Shown here piece after piece: positions 1 to 8,933 of a stretch of DNA of 64,000 nucleotides. The first letter of the stretch is position 1, and every line of letters begins with the position of its first letter. The position numbers and the translations under genes are program-made. The notes beneath the pieces are model-generated. The model had not been told where the DNA came from, made no database searches, and was given only the letters and a program-made list of their open reading frames with translations. Origin of the DNA: DASQUK01 sp046726215 (GTDB lineage: Bacteria; Actinomycetota; Acidimicrobiia; Acidimicrobiales; VFJN01); the NCBI GenBank assembly GCA_046726215.1, contig JBKPAA010000033.1, positions 7,910 to 71,909 on the forward strand. The letters run 5' to 3'.

Positions 1-489
1 GAAGCCGAAGTGGCCCCACCCGCCGGGGCCGTCGAGCAACTTCCGTGACCGGTCGACGATGCGCCCCATCGCGGTGTCCCAGTCGCTCTCGACCAGGCGG
101 TCGCCCAGGCGCACCAGGGGAGTCGTGAGGCGGTCGGATGACGCGTTGGCCTGCCAGCCGAACAGGTCCTTCGGGCCGAGGCGGCCATGGTTGATTCGAT
201 CCACGGCCCGCCCACGCACGCCGACGATCCGCCCGTCCTTGACGCCGATATCGAGCGCGTCGCCGTTGGAGTGCAGGATGGAGGCGCTCTGCACCCAGCG
301 GTCCACGTCGGCCGCCGTCATGCCCGGCCGCAGGTAGGTGTCGACGCGCCCGGGCCAGGCGCGGCGCGTCAGCCCGTCCGGCAGACGGGCCCGCACCGGC
401 GCGGGCAGCCGCGCCGCGAGGCGCCCGATCAATGTCGGACGGCTGTACGGGGTCCGCGGCCCCCACGGATCGGCGATGCGGTCGGGCAG
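1..489 (-). CDS. Molybdopterin oxidoreductase (FdhA/nitrate reductase superfamily), N-terminal part, cut by window edge
   Basis: The first 163 codons of a molybdenum-bis-MGD enzyme are present; the rest lies beyond base 1. The frame reads DRIADPWGPRTPYS near the start, then IGVKDGRIVGVRGRAVDR and GRLGPKDLFGWQAN, typical of the N-terminal domain of assimilatory nitrate reductase/formate dehydrogenase-like proteins in actinobacteria. No ATG or in-frame GTG exists before an upstream stop near 533. A CTG at 489 preceded by GGGGAGG six bases away is my best start, and a TTG 20 codons in is the alternative. The three cysteines expected for the N-terminal [4Fe-4S] cluster (C-x2-C-x3-C in relatives) are replaced by Ser70, His73 and Asp77, so this member probably lacks that cluster. 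The substrate is unknown. Confidence 0.8.
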   Translation of the reverse strand, partial: MPDRIADPWGPRTPYSRPTLIGRLAARLPAPVRARLPDGLTRRAWPGRVDTYLRPGMTAADVDRWVQSASILHSNGDALDIGVKDGRIVGVRGRAVDRINHGRLGPKDLFGWQANASSDRLTTPLVRLGDRLVESDWDTAMGRIVDRSRKLLDGPGGWGHFGF

Positions 490-649
490 CGTGCACCTCC
501 CCTGGCTTGAACGCCTGCTCCGCGCCGCCTACCCCGTGGGAGTGCGCCACAACCGCGCTCGCGAGTGCTCCGCCCTGTTGGCAGCGAGCGCCATCCGGGG
601 CGTGAGCGCGCCCGTATCGGGCTGCCGGCCGACGGGTACGTCCTCGCGC

Positions 650-805
650 ATGCTGACAATCCTTGGATCCTCGCCGTCGTGCTCGTGATCGCCGGCATCG
701 TCCAACTGGTACAGGGCCAGGTGCTGGCCGGCCTCGCGCTGATCATCCATCGGTTTCCTGGTCGGACCCGGAGGCGTGTCGATCTTCGCCACCAACCCAC
801 TGATC
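650..805 (+). pseudogene. Decayed small GPGG-motif membrane protein
   Basis: Three reading-frame pieces join into one small hydrophobic protein. It starts as MLTIL at 650, shifts frame to ILAVVLVIAGIVQLVQGQVL, then shifts again near 749 to IGFLVGPGGVSIF. GPGGxSIF is the hallmark of a short single- or double-span membrane protein family of actinobacteria with unknown role. Two frame changes in about 160 bases imply a dead gene or sequence errors. No strong ribosome site is visible. The stretch 490-1037 holds nothing else I can support. Confidence 0.5.
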
Positions 806-1037
806 GGTGCATCCAGCGCCTTCCTCATTGGGAAGCCCGTGTGCGGCCTCCGGCCGCTCGCTCCTCGCCGACGCTCGCGCAGTGACCATGGCGGGACCGC
901 GGCGCCCAGGTCCTGAGTTGCGTCGCGTCACCGGGGGACAGCCCCCCGGTGCGCGCTGGGGAGCGAGCCAGGAGACCGTCCCGTCCCGCTCGCTACCCGC
1001 ACAATTGCGGGCTAAGCCTCGCCGTCGCCTTCCGCCC

Positions 1038-1805
1038 ATGCCGATCTTCTCCATCAGCGACGCGCCCGAGCCGGTGGTGATGACGGCCATCCACGCGGGG
1101 CACGCGCTGCGGCCCGAGCTGGCTGACCTCGTCCTGGTCGACGAGTCGACCCGCCTGCGGGAGGAGGATCCGTTCACCGACCGCCTTGCCGTGGCGGGGA
1201 CCCGGGTAACGGTCCACCGGTCCCGGTTCGAGGTGGACCTCAACCGTCCGAGGGCTGAGGCCGTCTACCGCACACCTGGCGATGCGTGGGGCCTCCAGGT
1301 GTGGAAGCAGCCGCCGGCCGCCGAAGTGCTGGCACGGTCGCTGGCCGTCTACGACGAGTTCTACGCCGCGCTTGCCGGCCGGCTGAACCGCCTCGCCGCA
1401 CGTGGCCGCTTCGTAGTGCTGGACATCCATTCGTACAACCATCGGCGCCATGGTCGGCCAGCTCCGCCTGCCGACAACCCGGAGCTCAACGTCGGCACGG
1501 GATCGCTCGACCGTCGGCGCTGGGACCCCATCGTGGACGGGTTCATCAACGGAATGCGTGCTCAACAGGTGGATGGCCCCGCAATGGATGTCCGCGAAAA
1601 CGTCCGGTTCCGGGGAGGCCAACTGGCTCGATGGATCCACGAGCGCTACCCGGGCACGGGGTGCGCGCTCGCGCTCGAGTTCAAGAAGTCCTTCATGGAC
1701 GAGTGGACCGGTGAGCCGTACGACGACCATATCGCCGAGCTCGGGCGCGCGCTCGGGACTGTCGCTACCCGTTTGGTGGACCTTGTCACCGCGAGGGTGG
1801 AATGA
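1038..1805 (+). CDS. N-formylglutamate amidohydrolase family protein
   Basis: A 255-residue zinc amidohydrolase of the HutG2/FGase family, which removes formyl (or related acyl) groups from N-acyl amino acids. VVLDIHSYNHRR in mid-protein matches the family's D-x-HS-[FY]-N metal site, and GTGSLDRRRW and ALEFKKSFMDEW fit the later conserved blocks. The ATG at 1038 is chosen because conserved sequence (MPIFSISDAPEPVV) begins there; the frame is open far upstream without family similarity. It is the first gene of an operon: its stop overlaps the next start by 4 bases (ATGA at 1802). The neighbours (DUF1704 peptidase and ATP-grasp ligase) argue against a histidine-degradation role and for processing of an acylated amino acid or peptide. 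Confidence 0.85.
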   Translation: MPIFSISDAPEPVVMTAIHAGHALRPELADLVLVDESTRLREEDPFTDRLAVAGTRVTVHRSRFEVDLNRPRAEAVYRTPGDAWGLQVWKQPPAAEVLARSLAVYDEFYAALAGRLNRLAARGRFVVLDIHSYNHRRHGRPAPPADNPELNVGTGSLDRRRWDPIVDGFINGMRAQQVDGPAMDVRENVRFRGGQLARWIHERYPGTGCALALEFKKSFMDEWTGEPYDDHIAELGRALGTVATRLVDLVTARVE

Positions 1806-2971
1806 CCCAGGCTGACAGGCTGTCGGCGGGTGACCTCGCGATCGACCGCGAGCTCGCCGATATCGCCCTCGGCTACCGGTTCCTGCTGGACGTCACTCCG
1901 GTGAACCTGATCGAAGCGCGGCGACGATTCTTCGACGACGGGACGCCGCCCGAGTTCCGCTATCGGCCGCTCGAGGACGATGTCGACGTGGTCGCGAGCC
2001 GGTTGGCGAAGGTGGACGCACACGCCGTGGAGGACGCAACGCTGTCGCATGTGCTGCAGGCCAAGCACCGCGAAGTCGGACTACAGAGCGAAATGCTGCG
2101 GTGTCGGGGCTCGACTGACTTCCTGCCGCTCAGCACGGAGCTGTACGGCGCGGTGAGCCCGTTATTGCTCGCCGCGGCGGAGCAACTCCTCGACGAGATC
2201 GTGGTTCCCCCCCTCGATCGGGAGCAGTCGCTGGACGCGGCGACCTTCGCGCAGCTGGCCGAGGCGGAGTTGGATCGCTACCGCCGAGCATGCCCCGACA
2301 TCGACGTGCATGTCCAGGTGCGTGACGACGGCAGCAGTGTGATGGTGGCACACGGCGACGTGTTCATCGCATCGACGGCACGCTTTGCGCCATCCCGGGT
2401 CATGGCTTTGCTCCAGCACGAGGTCGGTACCCACGTCGTGACGTACGTGAACGGGACACACCAACCGTTGCGCCTGCTGGCTGCGGGCCTGGCGGGGTAC
2501 GAGGAGACCCAGGAGGGGCTGGCCGTCCTCGCCGAGTACATGGTCGGTGGGCTGACCGCCTCCCGCCTGCGTCAGCTCGCCGCCCGTGTGATCGCGGTCC
2601 ACAAAATGGTCGACGGCGCATCGTTTCGGGACGTGCACCAGGCCCTCATCGACATCGGCATGTCGCGCACGCCCGCGTTCTCGATCACGGCCCGAGTGTT
2701 CCGATCGGGTGGGCTGACCAAGGACGCCGTCTACCTGCGGGGCCTGATCGATCTCATGGCGCACCTGGGCGGAGGACGGGACCTCGACGTCCTCTGGCTG
2801 GGAAAGATGGCACTGGCGGACGCGCCGCTGGTTGAGCAGCTCAGGGTTCGGGGCCTGCTCCACGATCCGGTGCTGCGTCCGCGCTTTCTCGACGACCCGG
2901 CAGCGCAGGCGCGACTGCGTCAGGCTGGCGCGGTCACGGCATTGGCTGATCTGATCGGAGACCCCAAATGA
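1802..2971 (+). CDS. DUF1704 tyrosine/phenylalanine carboxypeptidase-like metalloprotein (QEGLA motif)
   Basis: 389 residues. His206-Glu207-x3-His211 (HEVGTH) followed by ETQEGLAVLAEYM identifies the DUF1704 zincin family, often labelled 'flavohemoglobin expression-modulating QEGLA motif protein'. Human members (MATCAP/KIAA0895L) remove the C-terminal tyrosine of tubulin, so a carboxypeptidase activity on a protein or peptide tail is the best family-based guess. No signal peptide is seen, so it is probably cytoplasmic. It is translationally coupled to the amidohydrolase before it and the ATP-grasp ligase after it (4-base overlaps on both sides), so the three products are probably made together. 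The bacterial substrate is unknown. Confidence 0.85.
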   Translation: MTQADRLSAGDLAIDRELADIALGYRFLLDVTPVNLIEARRRFFDDGTPPEFRYRPLEDDVDVVASRLAKVDAHAVEDATLSHVLQAKHREVGLQSEMLRCRGSTDFLPLSTELYGAVSPLLLAAAEQLLDEIVVPPLDREQSLDAATFAQLAEAELDRYRRACPDIDVHVQVRDDGSSVMVAHGDVFIASTARFAPSRVMALLQHEVGTHVVTYVNGTHQPLRLLAAGLAGYEETQEGLAVLAEYMVGGLTASRLRQLAARVIAVHKMVDGASFRDVHQALIDIGMSRTPAFSITARVFRSGGLTKDAVYLRGLIDLMAHLGGGRDLDVLWLGKMALADAPLVEQLRVRGLLHDPVLRPRFLDDPAAQARLRQAGAVTALADLIGDPK

Positions 2972-4014
2972 AGGTCGGTTTCGTCGTCAACAGCCTTGAG
3001 ACCGAGAACCCGCTTTACACCACCGTGCGGTTGGCGATGAACGCCAATCGGATGGGGCACGAGACGTGGCTGATCGGTGTCGACGACTTCTCCCAGAGAG
3101 CGGATGGGTCCATCGCGGCGCGGGCGCGGGCGGCCCCCGGGCGCAACTACAAGTCGACAGGTACGTACCTCGAGAGAGTGCGGGGCGACCAGGGTGTGGA
3201 GGAGCGCATTTCCGTCGACGCCCTCGACATCGTGATGATGCGCAACGATCCCGCCGACGACGTCGTCGAGCGGCCTTGGGCCGTCACGTCCGGCGTCCTT
3301 TTCGGCCAGCTGATGGTCGCCCGAGGCAGCCTCGTGCTCAACGACCCGGCCAATCTGGCGGACGCCGTCAACAAGACCTACTTCCAGCACTTTCCCGAGG
3401 TTGTCCGGCCCGCCACGCTGATCTCGCGCGATGCCGAGGAGATCTCACGGTTCGTCGATGACATGGGCGGCAGCGCCGTCATGAAGCCCCTGCAAGGATC
3501 CGGGGGCACCGGCGTCTTTCTCGTCTCGAGCGACGAGTCACCCAACCTCAACCAGATCATCGAGGCCATTTCCCGCGACGGCTACATCGTCGCCCAGGAA
3601 GTACTTCCGGAGGCCTCGGACGGCGATGTCCGCATGTTCGTCATGAACGGCGAACCCCTGATGCGGGACGGTCAGTACGCCGCGTTCCGACGCGTGAATA
3701 GGTCTGCCGACGTCCGATCGAACATGACCGCGGGCGGAAAGGCCGAGAAGGTCAAGGTCACCGACACCATGCTCGATATCGTCGAGGTCGTCCGGCCCAA
3801 GCTGAGGACCGACGGGATGTTCCTCGTAGGGCTCGACATCATGGGCGACAAGCTGATGGAGGTAAACGTCTTCAGCCCCGGCGGCCTCCACACCTGCGAG
3901 AAGCTGTATGGGACCAACTTCGCCGAGACGGTGATCGACGCCTTGGAGTACAAGGTCGGTCTGCGGAACCACTACGGGTCGGGGCTCAGTAACTCCACCG
4001 TTGCCACGCTGTGA
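2968..4014 (+). CDS. ATP-grasp ligase, glutathione synthetase-like
   Basis: 348 residues. The N-terminal pre-ATP-grasp domain (MKVGFVVNSLETENPLYTT) and the ATP-grasp core (KPLQGSGGTGVFLV, DVRMFVMNGEP, VGLDIMGDKLMEVNVFSPGG) match the GshB/RimK-type carboxylate-amine ligases. The Mg-binding E-x-N is present in MEVNVF. Actinobacteria generally use mycothiol, so glutathione synthesis is unlikely. Coupling to a DUF1704 carboxypeptidase suggests ligation of an amino acid to a peptide or small molecule, the reverse of the peptidase reaction. It is the last gene of the operon and is followed by a strong hairpin at 4133-4176. Confidence 0.85.
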   Translation: MKVGFVVNSLETENPLYTTVRLAMNANRMGHETWLIGVDDFSQRADGSIAARARAAPGRNYKSTGTYLERVRGDQGVEERISVDALDIVMMRNDPADDVVERPWAVTSGVLFGQLMVARGSLVLNDPANLADAVNKTYFQHFPEVVRPATLISRDAEEISRFVDDMGGSAVMKPLQGSGGTGVFLVSSDESPNLNQIIEAISRDGYIVAQEVLPEASDGDVRMFVMNGEPLMRDGQYAAFRRVNRSADVRSNMTAGGKAEKVKVTDTMLDIVEVVRPKLRTDGMFLVGLDIMGDKLMEVNVFSPGGLHTCEKLYGTNFAETVIDALEYKVGLRNHYGSGLSNSTVATL

Positions 4015-4132
4015 GAGGTGCTGGGCGCCGGAACCACTGGTGGCAGCGGCGACGCCTCAGCGACCTATCGGCCCTCCTCGGCACGCCGTTGAGGGGGCCG
4101 GACTCCACGGCGAACTGCTGAACGGGTGACGA

Positions 4133-4176
4133 CCAGCGCCGGCCCCAGGGCGGCGGATGCCCGGGGCCGGCGCTGG
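4133..4176. terminator. Bidirectional hairpin between convergent genes
   Basis: Perfect 14-bp inverted repeat: CCAGCGCCGGCCCC at 4133-4146 pairs with its complement at 4163-4176 across a 16-base loop. It lies between the ATP-grasp gene (ends 4014) and the convergent gene ending at 4210, so it can serve both strands. There is no T tract, as is common in high-GC actinobacteria. Confidence 0.6.
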
Positions 4177-4209
4177 CACGATCGCGGGAGTCGCCGCCGG
4201 CTGCCGCTG

Positions 4210-4446
4210 TCAGGAGCTGGAGGCGATCCGAGAGGCCAGCAGTTGCTTGCCCTGCTCAGCTCCCTTGCGGCTCTCGTTCTGCGCTCGCCGGAAGAACTCG
4301 GCTAGCTCCTGGTCGCCTTCACGCTCGGCGTCTTGGATGTAGGTCTCGAGACGAAGCGCGTTGCTGAGGCACGCTTCGGTGAACCAGATGACGTTGTAGT
4401 CCTTGTCCTTGGTGCCGGTGACCCCGCCGGTCTCAGTGTCACTCAT
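4210..4446 (-). CDS. Small conserved acidic helical protein, unknown function
   Basis: 78 residues, mostly alpha-helical by composition (YNVIWFTEACLSNALRLE, then QDAEREGDQELAEFFRRAQ, then GAEQGKQLL). A clear ribosome site (AAGGAGAA) precedes the ATG at 4446. It resembles small actinobacterial proteins of about 75 residues with the same KDKDYN-IW start that I remember but cannot name. No membrane segment or metal motif is seen. It is monocistronic and convergent with the ATP-grasp operon. Confidence 0.7.
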   Translation of the reverse strand: MSDTETGGVTGTKDKDYNVIWFTEACLSNALRLETYIQDAEREGDQELAEFFRRAQNESRKGAEQGKQLLASRIASSS

Positions 4447-4629
4447 GGTGTCTTCTCCTTCGATGTCACGACACCGGTACCCGGAACTTGAGCCGCCATA
4501 CGGTGATTGCCTAAGCCGTCCCAGGGCGCACGGCGTCCGCCGCGACGCCTAGACCGTGGCCCGGCCAGCGCGGTGCAATCGCCGAGACGACGACCCAGTC
4601 GTCCTGACCGAGCTCCCCGTCCTCCTAGG

Positions 4630-4833
4630 TCACCTTGCCGCCCATACCTCGTCTGTAGCTACCTGTGCTTCCTCGACGGTGGCGTAGCGGCCGACGGTGG
4701 TGATGGGTGAGAGGCCGGGCGGGTCGTCGAGCCGCACGTAGGCGAGCCATCGGTCGCCGTCGCGGGTGACGGTGCCGCGGATCCTCGTCTGCCAGGTGCC
4801 GGACGAGTGGCGGAGGGTGGGTTGCCGCCACAT
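4630..4833 (-). CDS. Small hypothetical protein
   Basis: 67 residues from the ATG at 4833. The C-terminal part (GDRWLAYVRLDDPPGL, TVGRYATVEEAQVATDEVWAAR) reads like a small beta-strand/helix fold, similar to short integrase-arm-like 'AP2-type' modules that bind DNA, but this is only a visual resemblance. The reading frame is open further upstream to 4932 without recognisable sequence. No ribosome site decides the start. The stretch 4447-4629 shows nothing. Confidence 0.45.
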   Translation of the reverse strand: MWRQPTLRHSSGTWQTRIRGTVTRDGDRWLAYVRLDDPPGLSPITTVGRYATVEEAQVATDEVWAAR

Positions 4834-4968
4834 CAGGCCCGGACCCTCGTCGGGTTCGGGGTCGGGTGTCTGCCAGGCGTGACAAGGGCCGAGGCAGGGG
4901 GTCGGGCAGGCTGGTGTCGGCCGCGCGCACACTGGCTTCTAAGGCACACCCGACAAAGGGGGTCAGGA

Positions 4969-5454
4969 ATGGAGTGGCTGATAGCGCTCATCGGCATCGC
5001 GGTCCTGGTCTACGTGTTCGGAGTTCCGAGCGCACACACGCGACGCATCGCAGACAACGTGGCGGGGGGCGCCGCCGGAGGGGCGCGCCGCGCCACCCAC
5101 CGCTACTTCAGACGCCGCGATTTGGCCTGGGGGATGGTTGGTGGCCTCGCCGTGCTCATCTTCCTCTTCGCGGCCTTCGGCGACGATGACACAGGCGCAC
5201 CGGCCACCGAGACCGCGGAGGCGGCGCCCACCACCGAGGCCATCTCCAGTCAGTTGAACTTCGGCGGTTCTGGCCCAGACGTCGTCATCCTCCAAGAGAG
5301 CCTTGCCGCCGAGGGCCTACCGGTCACCGTGGACGGCGTGTACGGCCCGGAGACCGCCGACGCCGTCAGGGCGTTTCAGGAGCGAGAGCAACTCACCATC
5401 GACGGCGTCGTCGGGTCAGAGACGGCTGAGGCACTTGGTATCTCGTCGGGCTGA
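4969..5454 (+). CDS. Membrane-anchored peptidoglycan-binding protein
   Basis: 161 residues. Two membrane segments (about residues 2-20 and 51-71) flank a basic loop. A Thr/Ala/Glu-rich linker leads to a PG_binding_1 domain near residues 98-158 (GSGPDVVILQESL, TVDGVYGPETADAVRAFQ, DGVVGSETAEAL). The ATG at 4969 follows GGGGGTCAGGA. Probable role: anchoring to or sensing of the cell wall. The catalytic domain usually paired with this module is absent, so it is not itself a hydrolase. Confidence 0.75.
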   Translation: MEWLIALIGIAVLVYVFGVPSAHTRRIADNVAGGAAGGARRATHRYFRRRDLAWGMVGGLAVLIFLFAAFGDDDTGAPATETAEAAPTTEAISSQLNFGGSGPDVVILQESLAAEGLPVTVDGVYGPETADAVRAFQEREQLTIDGVVGSETAEALGISSG

Positions 5455-5524
5455 TGTCGGCGTCGACGTGTTGCACGTCGGTTGCACGGTCCCGGGCAGC
5501 ACGCGTCTGAGTGTTGTTCTGCGG

Positions 5525-5910
5525 TGGAGCTGGGGGGAATCGAACCCCCGTCCGCCGAGCGGTTGCCGACCGCGCTACGACCATTCCCGAGATCTACGGC
5601 TCTGCGGCTGCCGCACCGCCGGGTCGGTGGGCCTCGCGGAGGAGGCCGCCGCCGGGTCTTTCCCCGATGTCAGCGGTCTTTCCCGCCGCCAGCGGTCTTT
5701 CCCGCCGCCAACCACCGCTTCTGTTGCCGGGCTGCGGTGATCAGGCCCCGCGTGCCATCACTGGTCGCTGGTGCTCTCGATCGCCTGGGTTATCAGGCGG
5801 CGAGGGCGTACTGCTTATTGGCAGTTGTGGTTGTGCCCCGTTTAAGGAGTCTGAGCAACTCCGGTCGCACGATTCGACTTCCGGTCTCGACGTCGAAACC
5901 GATCAGCCCC
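5525..5910 (-). ncRNA. ssrA: Transfer-messenger RNA (tmRNA)
   Basis: The 5' end GGGGCTGATCGGTTTCGAC (from 5910 down) and the 3' end GGTTCGATTCCCCCCAGCTCCA (ending 5525) form the alanyl tRNA-like domain; GGGGCU pairs with AGCUCC. The CCA tail is not fully encoded. The tag frame ends ...ANKQYALAA followed by TGA-TAA (codons at 5822-5796, stop 5795-5793), ending in the ALAA degron read by ClpXP. The resume codon GCC is about 89 nt from the 5' end, the usual distance. It rescues stalled ribosomes with SmpB, whose gene lies just upstream on the same strand. Confidence 0.93.
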
Positions 5911-5998
5911 TTGTCAAGCAGCCCCACAAGTGTACCGGCGGCACGTGACCGCCCGGCCGACGTCGTGGGAAGGGCACCGCCACGTGGGGGGCGAGGCG

Positions 5999-6051
5999 AT
6001 GGGTTCCGATACCGGAACCGACGGCCTCGGCCTCGTTCCGGCGGAACCCAT
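5999..6051. terminator. Inverted repeat between smpB and ssrA
   Basis: ATGGGTTCCG at 5999-6008 and its exact complement at 6042-6051 form a 10-bp stem. A nested short pairing in the loop (CCGGAACCG-like) may extend it. It lies 35 bases after the smpB stop and before the ssrA 5' end, so it may end the smpB transcript. No T tract is present. Confidence 0.4.
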
Positions 6052-6085
6052 GACCTCGGGGTGAGCGATCCGGCGTTGGGGTCGG

Positions 6086-6559
6086 TCAGCGGCGGTCGCC
6101 TCGGGCCATCGCCCTCGCGGCCTCGCGCTCCGCATCCCGCTTGGCCAGCACCTGGCGCTTGTCGTAGGTCTTGCGCCCGCGGGCCAGCGCCAGCTCGACC
6201 TTGGCGCGGCCGTCCTTGAAGTAGAGCGATAGCGGGATGAGTGCCAGTCGCTGCTCGTCGACGATAGAGCGCAGCCGGTCGATCTCACCCCGGTGGAGCA
6301 GCAGCTTCCGGCGGCGCTCGGGTTCGTGGCCCGAGTGTTCCTGCGCATGGTCGTAGGGGGCGATGTGCATCGACACCAGCCAGGCCTCGCCGCCATCGAT
6401 CCGGGCGTAGGCATCACCCAGTTGCACGTGCGCCTCGCGCAGCGACTTCACCTCGCTGCCGCGCAGCACCAGTCCCGCCTCGACGGTTTCGAGGATCTCG
6501 TAGTTGCGCCGCGCCCTGCGGTTGGCGGCGATCAGCTTGGTGCCGGTCGGACGCGTCAT
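6086..6559 (-). CDS. smpB: SsrA-binding protein SmpB
   Basis: 157 residues, normal length for the family. Conserved blocks are visible: ANRRARRNYEILETVEAGL, GSEVKSLREAHVQLGDAYA, HIAPYDHAQEHSGHEPERRRKLLLH, and the basic C-terminal tail RGRKTYDKRQVLAKRDAERE that enters the empty mRNA channel. It binds the tmRNA tRNA-like domain and delivers it to stalled ribosomes. It lies directly upstream of ssrA in the same direction, a common arrangement. Confidence 0.96.
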   Translation of the reverse strand: MTRPTGTKLIAANRRARRNYEILETVEAGLVLRGSEVKSLREAHVQLGDAYARIDGGEAWLVSMHIAPYDHAQEHSGHEPERRRKLLLHRGEIDRLRSIVDEQRLALIPLSLYFKDGRAKVELALARGRKTYDKRQVLAKRDAEREAARAMARGDRR

Positions 6560-6606
6560 GTGGAGAGCGAAGGCTACCTACTGCCTGCCTACTACCCTCG
6601 CCGGTC

Positions 6607-7026
6607 GTGCCCGTGGGCCAGCTGACCCTCACCGAGACCGTTTGGCGCAAGATGGTGGGCCACGCCTACGACGGTCTGCCGGAGGAGGCCTGCGGATTGC
6701 TGGCTGGCGATCCCGAGACCGGTCACGTCGACGTGTTCTACCCCTGTCGCAACACCGCCGCGTCCAGCCGGGTGTACACCGTCGATCCTCACGACCACCT
6801 CCGTGCCGACCGCGACGCCGAGGGTCGCGGCCTCGAGATCGTGGGGGTCATGCACAGTCACACCCACACGGAGGCCTATCCGTCGCCCACCGACGTGGCG
6901 CAGGCACCCGATCCGGCGTGGCACTACGTGATCGTGTCGCTCAAACGGGAGTCGGCGGTGCTGCGCTCGTACCGCATCGTCGACGGCGCCATTTCCGAGG
7001 AGGGGGTTGCGCTGGACGGGCGGTAA
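6607..7026 (+). CDS. JAMM/MPN metallopeptidase, Mec-like (CysO-cysteine peptidase)
   Basis: 139 residues from a GTG. The zinc motif H-S-H-x7-S-x2-D is complete (HSHTHTEAYPSPTD), with the upstream Glu in EEACGLL. In mycobacteria the homologue Mec releases cysteine from the CysO-cysteine adduct and is encoded beside cysO and cysM. Here cysM follows 29 bases downstream, supporting the same role, but no ThiS-like cysO gene lies between them or elsewhere in the window. Confidence 0.85.
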   Translation: MPVGQLTLTETVWRKMVGHAYDGLPEEACGLLAGDPETGHVDVFYPCRNTAASSRVYTVDPHDHLRADRDAEGRGLEIVGVMHSHTHTEAYPSPTDVAQAPDPAWHYVIVSLKRESAVLRSYRIVDGAISEEGVALDGR

Positions 7027-7030
7027 AATT

Positions 7031-7055
7031 GTTGACCGAATTGCTCGGGAATACA

Positions 7056-7057
<2 letters not shown>
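7031..7057 (+). promoter_or_regulatory. Putative promoter with an overlapping CCGA...TCGG dyad before cysM
   Basis: TTGTTG-N17-TACAAT fits a sigma-A promoter. Its spacer contains TTGACCGAATTGCTCGGGAA, in which CCGA and TCGG form an inverted repeat. The pattern resembles operators of Rrf2-family regulators (IscR/CymR type), which often control cysteine and Fe-S genes; that reading is an inference. The box touches the ATG at 7056, which leaves the ATG at 7071 as an alternative start for transcripts made from here. Confidence 0.4.
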
Positions 7058-8012
<955 letters not shown>

Positions 8013-8030
8013 GCGCCGGCGGTCGGAGCT

Positions 8031-8933
8031 GTGACGGTGAAGGTGCGCATCGGCTTCGGCCTCGGGACGCAGACGCTGACGGGAGACGTGGCGCGCTTCG
8101 GACCGTTCGTCGACGCGCTGGAGCGGCGGGGGTTCGACTCGCTGTGGCTGTCGGAGCGCCTGACCACGCCCGCCCCGGACCCACTGATCGCCCTGGCGGT
8201 GGCGGCCGGGCGGACGGAGCGGCTCAAGCTCGGGACCAGCGTGTTGGTGGTCCCGGGACGCAACCCGGTGGTTCTGGCCAAGGAGCTGGCCAGCCTCGAC
8301 CGGCTGTCGGGCGGGCGCCTGCTGCCGGCCGTGGGGCTGGGCGCGCCCGTGCCGGCCGAGCACCGGGCGTTCGGTGTCGACCGGAGGGAGCGGGCCGCGC
8401 TGTTCGACGAGGCGCTGGAGCTCATCCGCCGGCTGTGGACCGAGGACGACGTGCACCACGACGGCGTGCACTTCCACGTCGACGGGGTGACGTTGCGTCC
8501 GCGCCCGGCGCAGCGGCCCATCGAGGTCTGGCTGGGCGGCGGGTCGCCCTCGGAGCTGCGTCGCACCGGGCGGTTGGGCGACGGCTGGCTCCCGTCGTTC
8601 GTCGTTCCCTCCGAGGTCGCAGCCGGGTGGGACACGATCAACCGGGTGGCCGCCGAGCACGGCCGGTCCCTCGATCCCGGACACCTGGGGGTGCTGGTGA
8701 TCTACCTCCGTTCCGGACTGTCCGAGGCGATCGCCCAGGTGGTGACCAGCCGGCGACCGCACCTCAACCCGGCGGAGGTGGTGCCGGTGGGCGTCGACGG
8801 GCTGCGCCGCCAGATCGAGCGGTTCATCGAGGTGGGGGCATCGAAGTTCGTGGTGGTGCCCGGTGAGGAGCCCGACGACTGGGACGCCGAGCTCGGCGAG
8901 GTTGCCGACGTCCTCAAGCCCCTCGAGACCTAG
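8031..8933 (+). CDS. LLM-class F420-dependent oxidoreductase
   Basis: 300 residues from GTG. Luciferase-like TIM barrel: GFDSLWLSERL, LGTSVLVVPGRNPVVLAKELASLDRLSGGR, RPIEVWLGGG and LRRTGRLGDGWLPSF are typical of F420-using members. The substrate cannot be told. The stop TAG overlaps the convergent GDT1 gene; both genes end on the same CTAG at 8930-8933. Confidence 0.88.
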   Translation: MTVKVRIGFGLGTQTLTGDVARFGPFVDALERRGFDSLWLSERLTTPAPDPLIALAVAAGRTERLKLGTSVLVVPGRNPVVLAKELASLDRLSGGRLLPAVGLGAPVPAEHRAFGVDRRERAALFDEALELIRRLWTEDDVHHDGVHFHVDGVTLRPRPAQRPIEVWLGGGSPSELRRTGRLGDGWLPSFVVPSEVAAGWDTINRVAAEHGRSLDPGHLGVLVIYLRSGLSEAIAQVVTSRRPHLNPAEVVPVGVDGLRRQIERFIEVGASKFVVVPGEEPDDWDAELGEVADVLKPLET

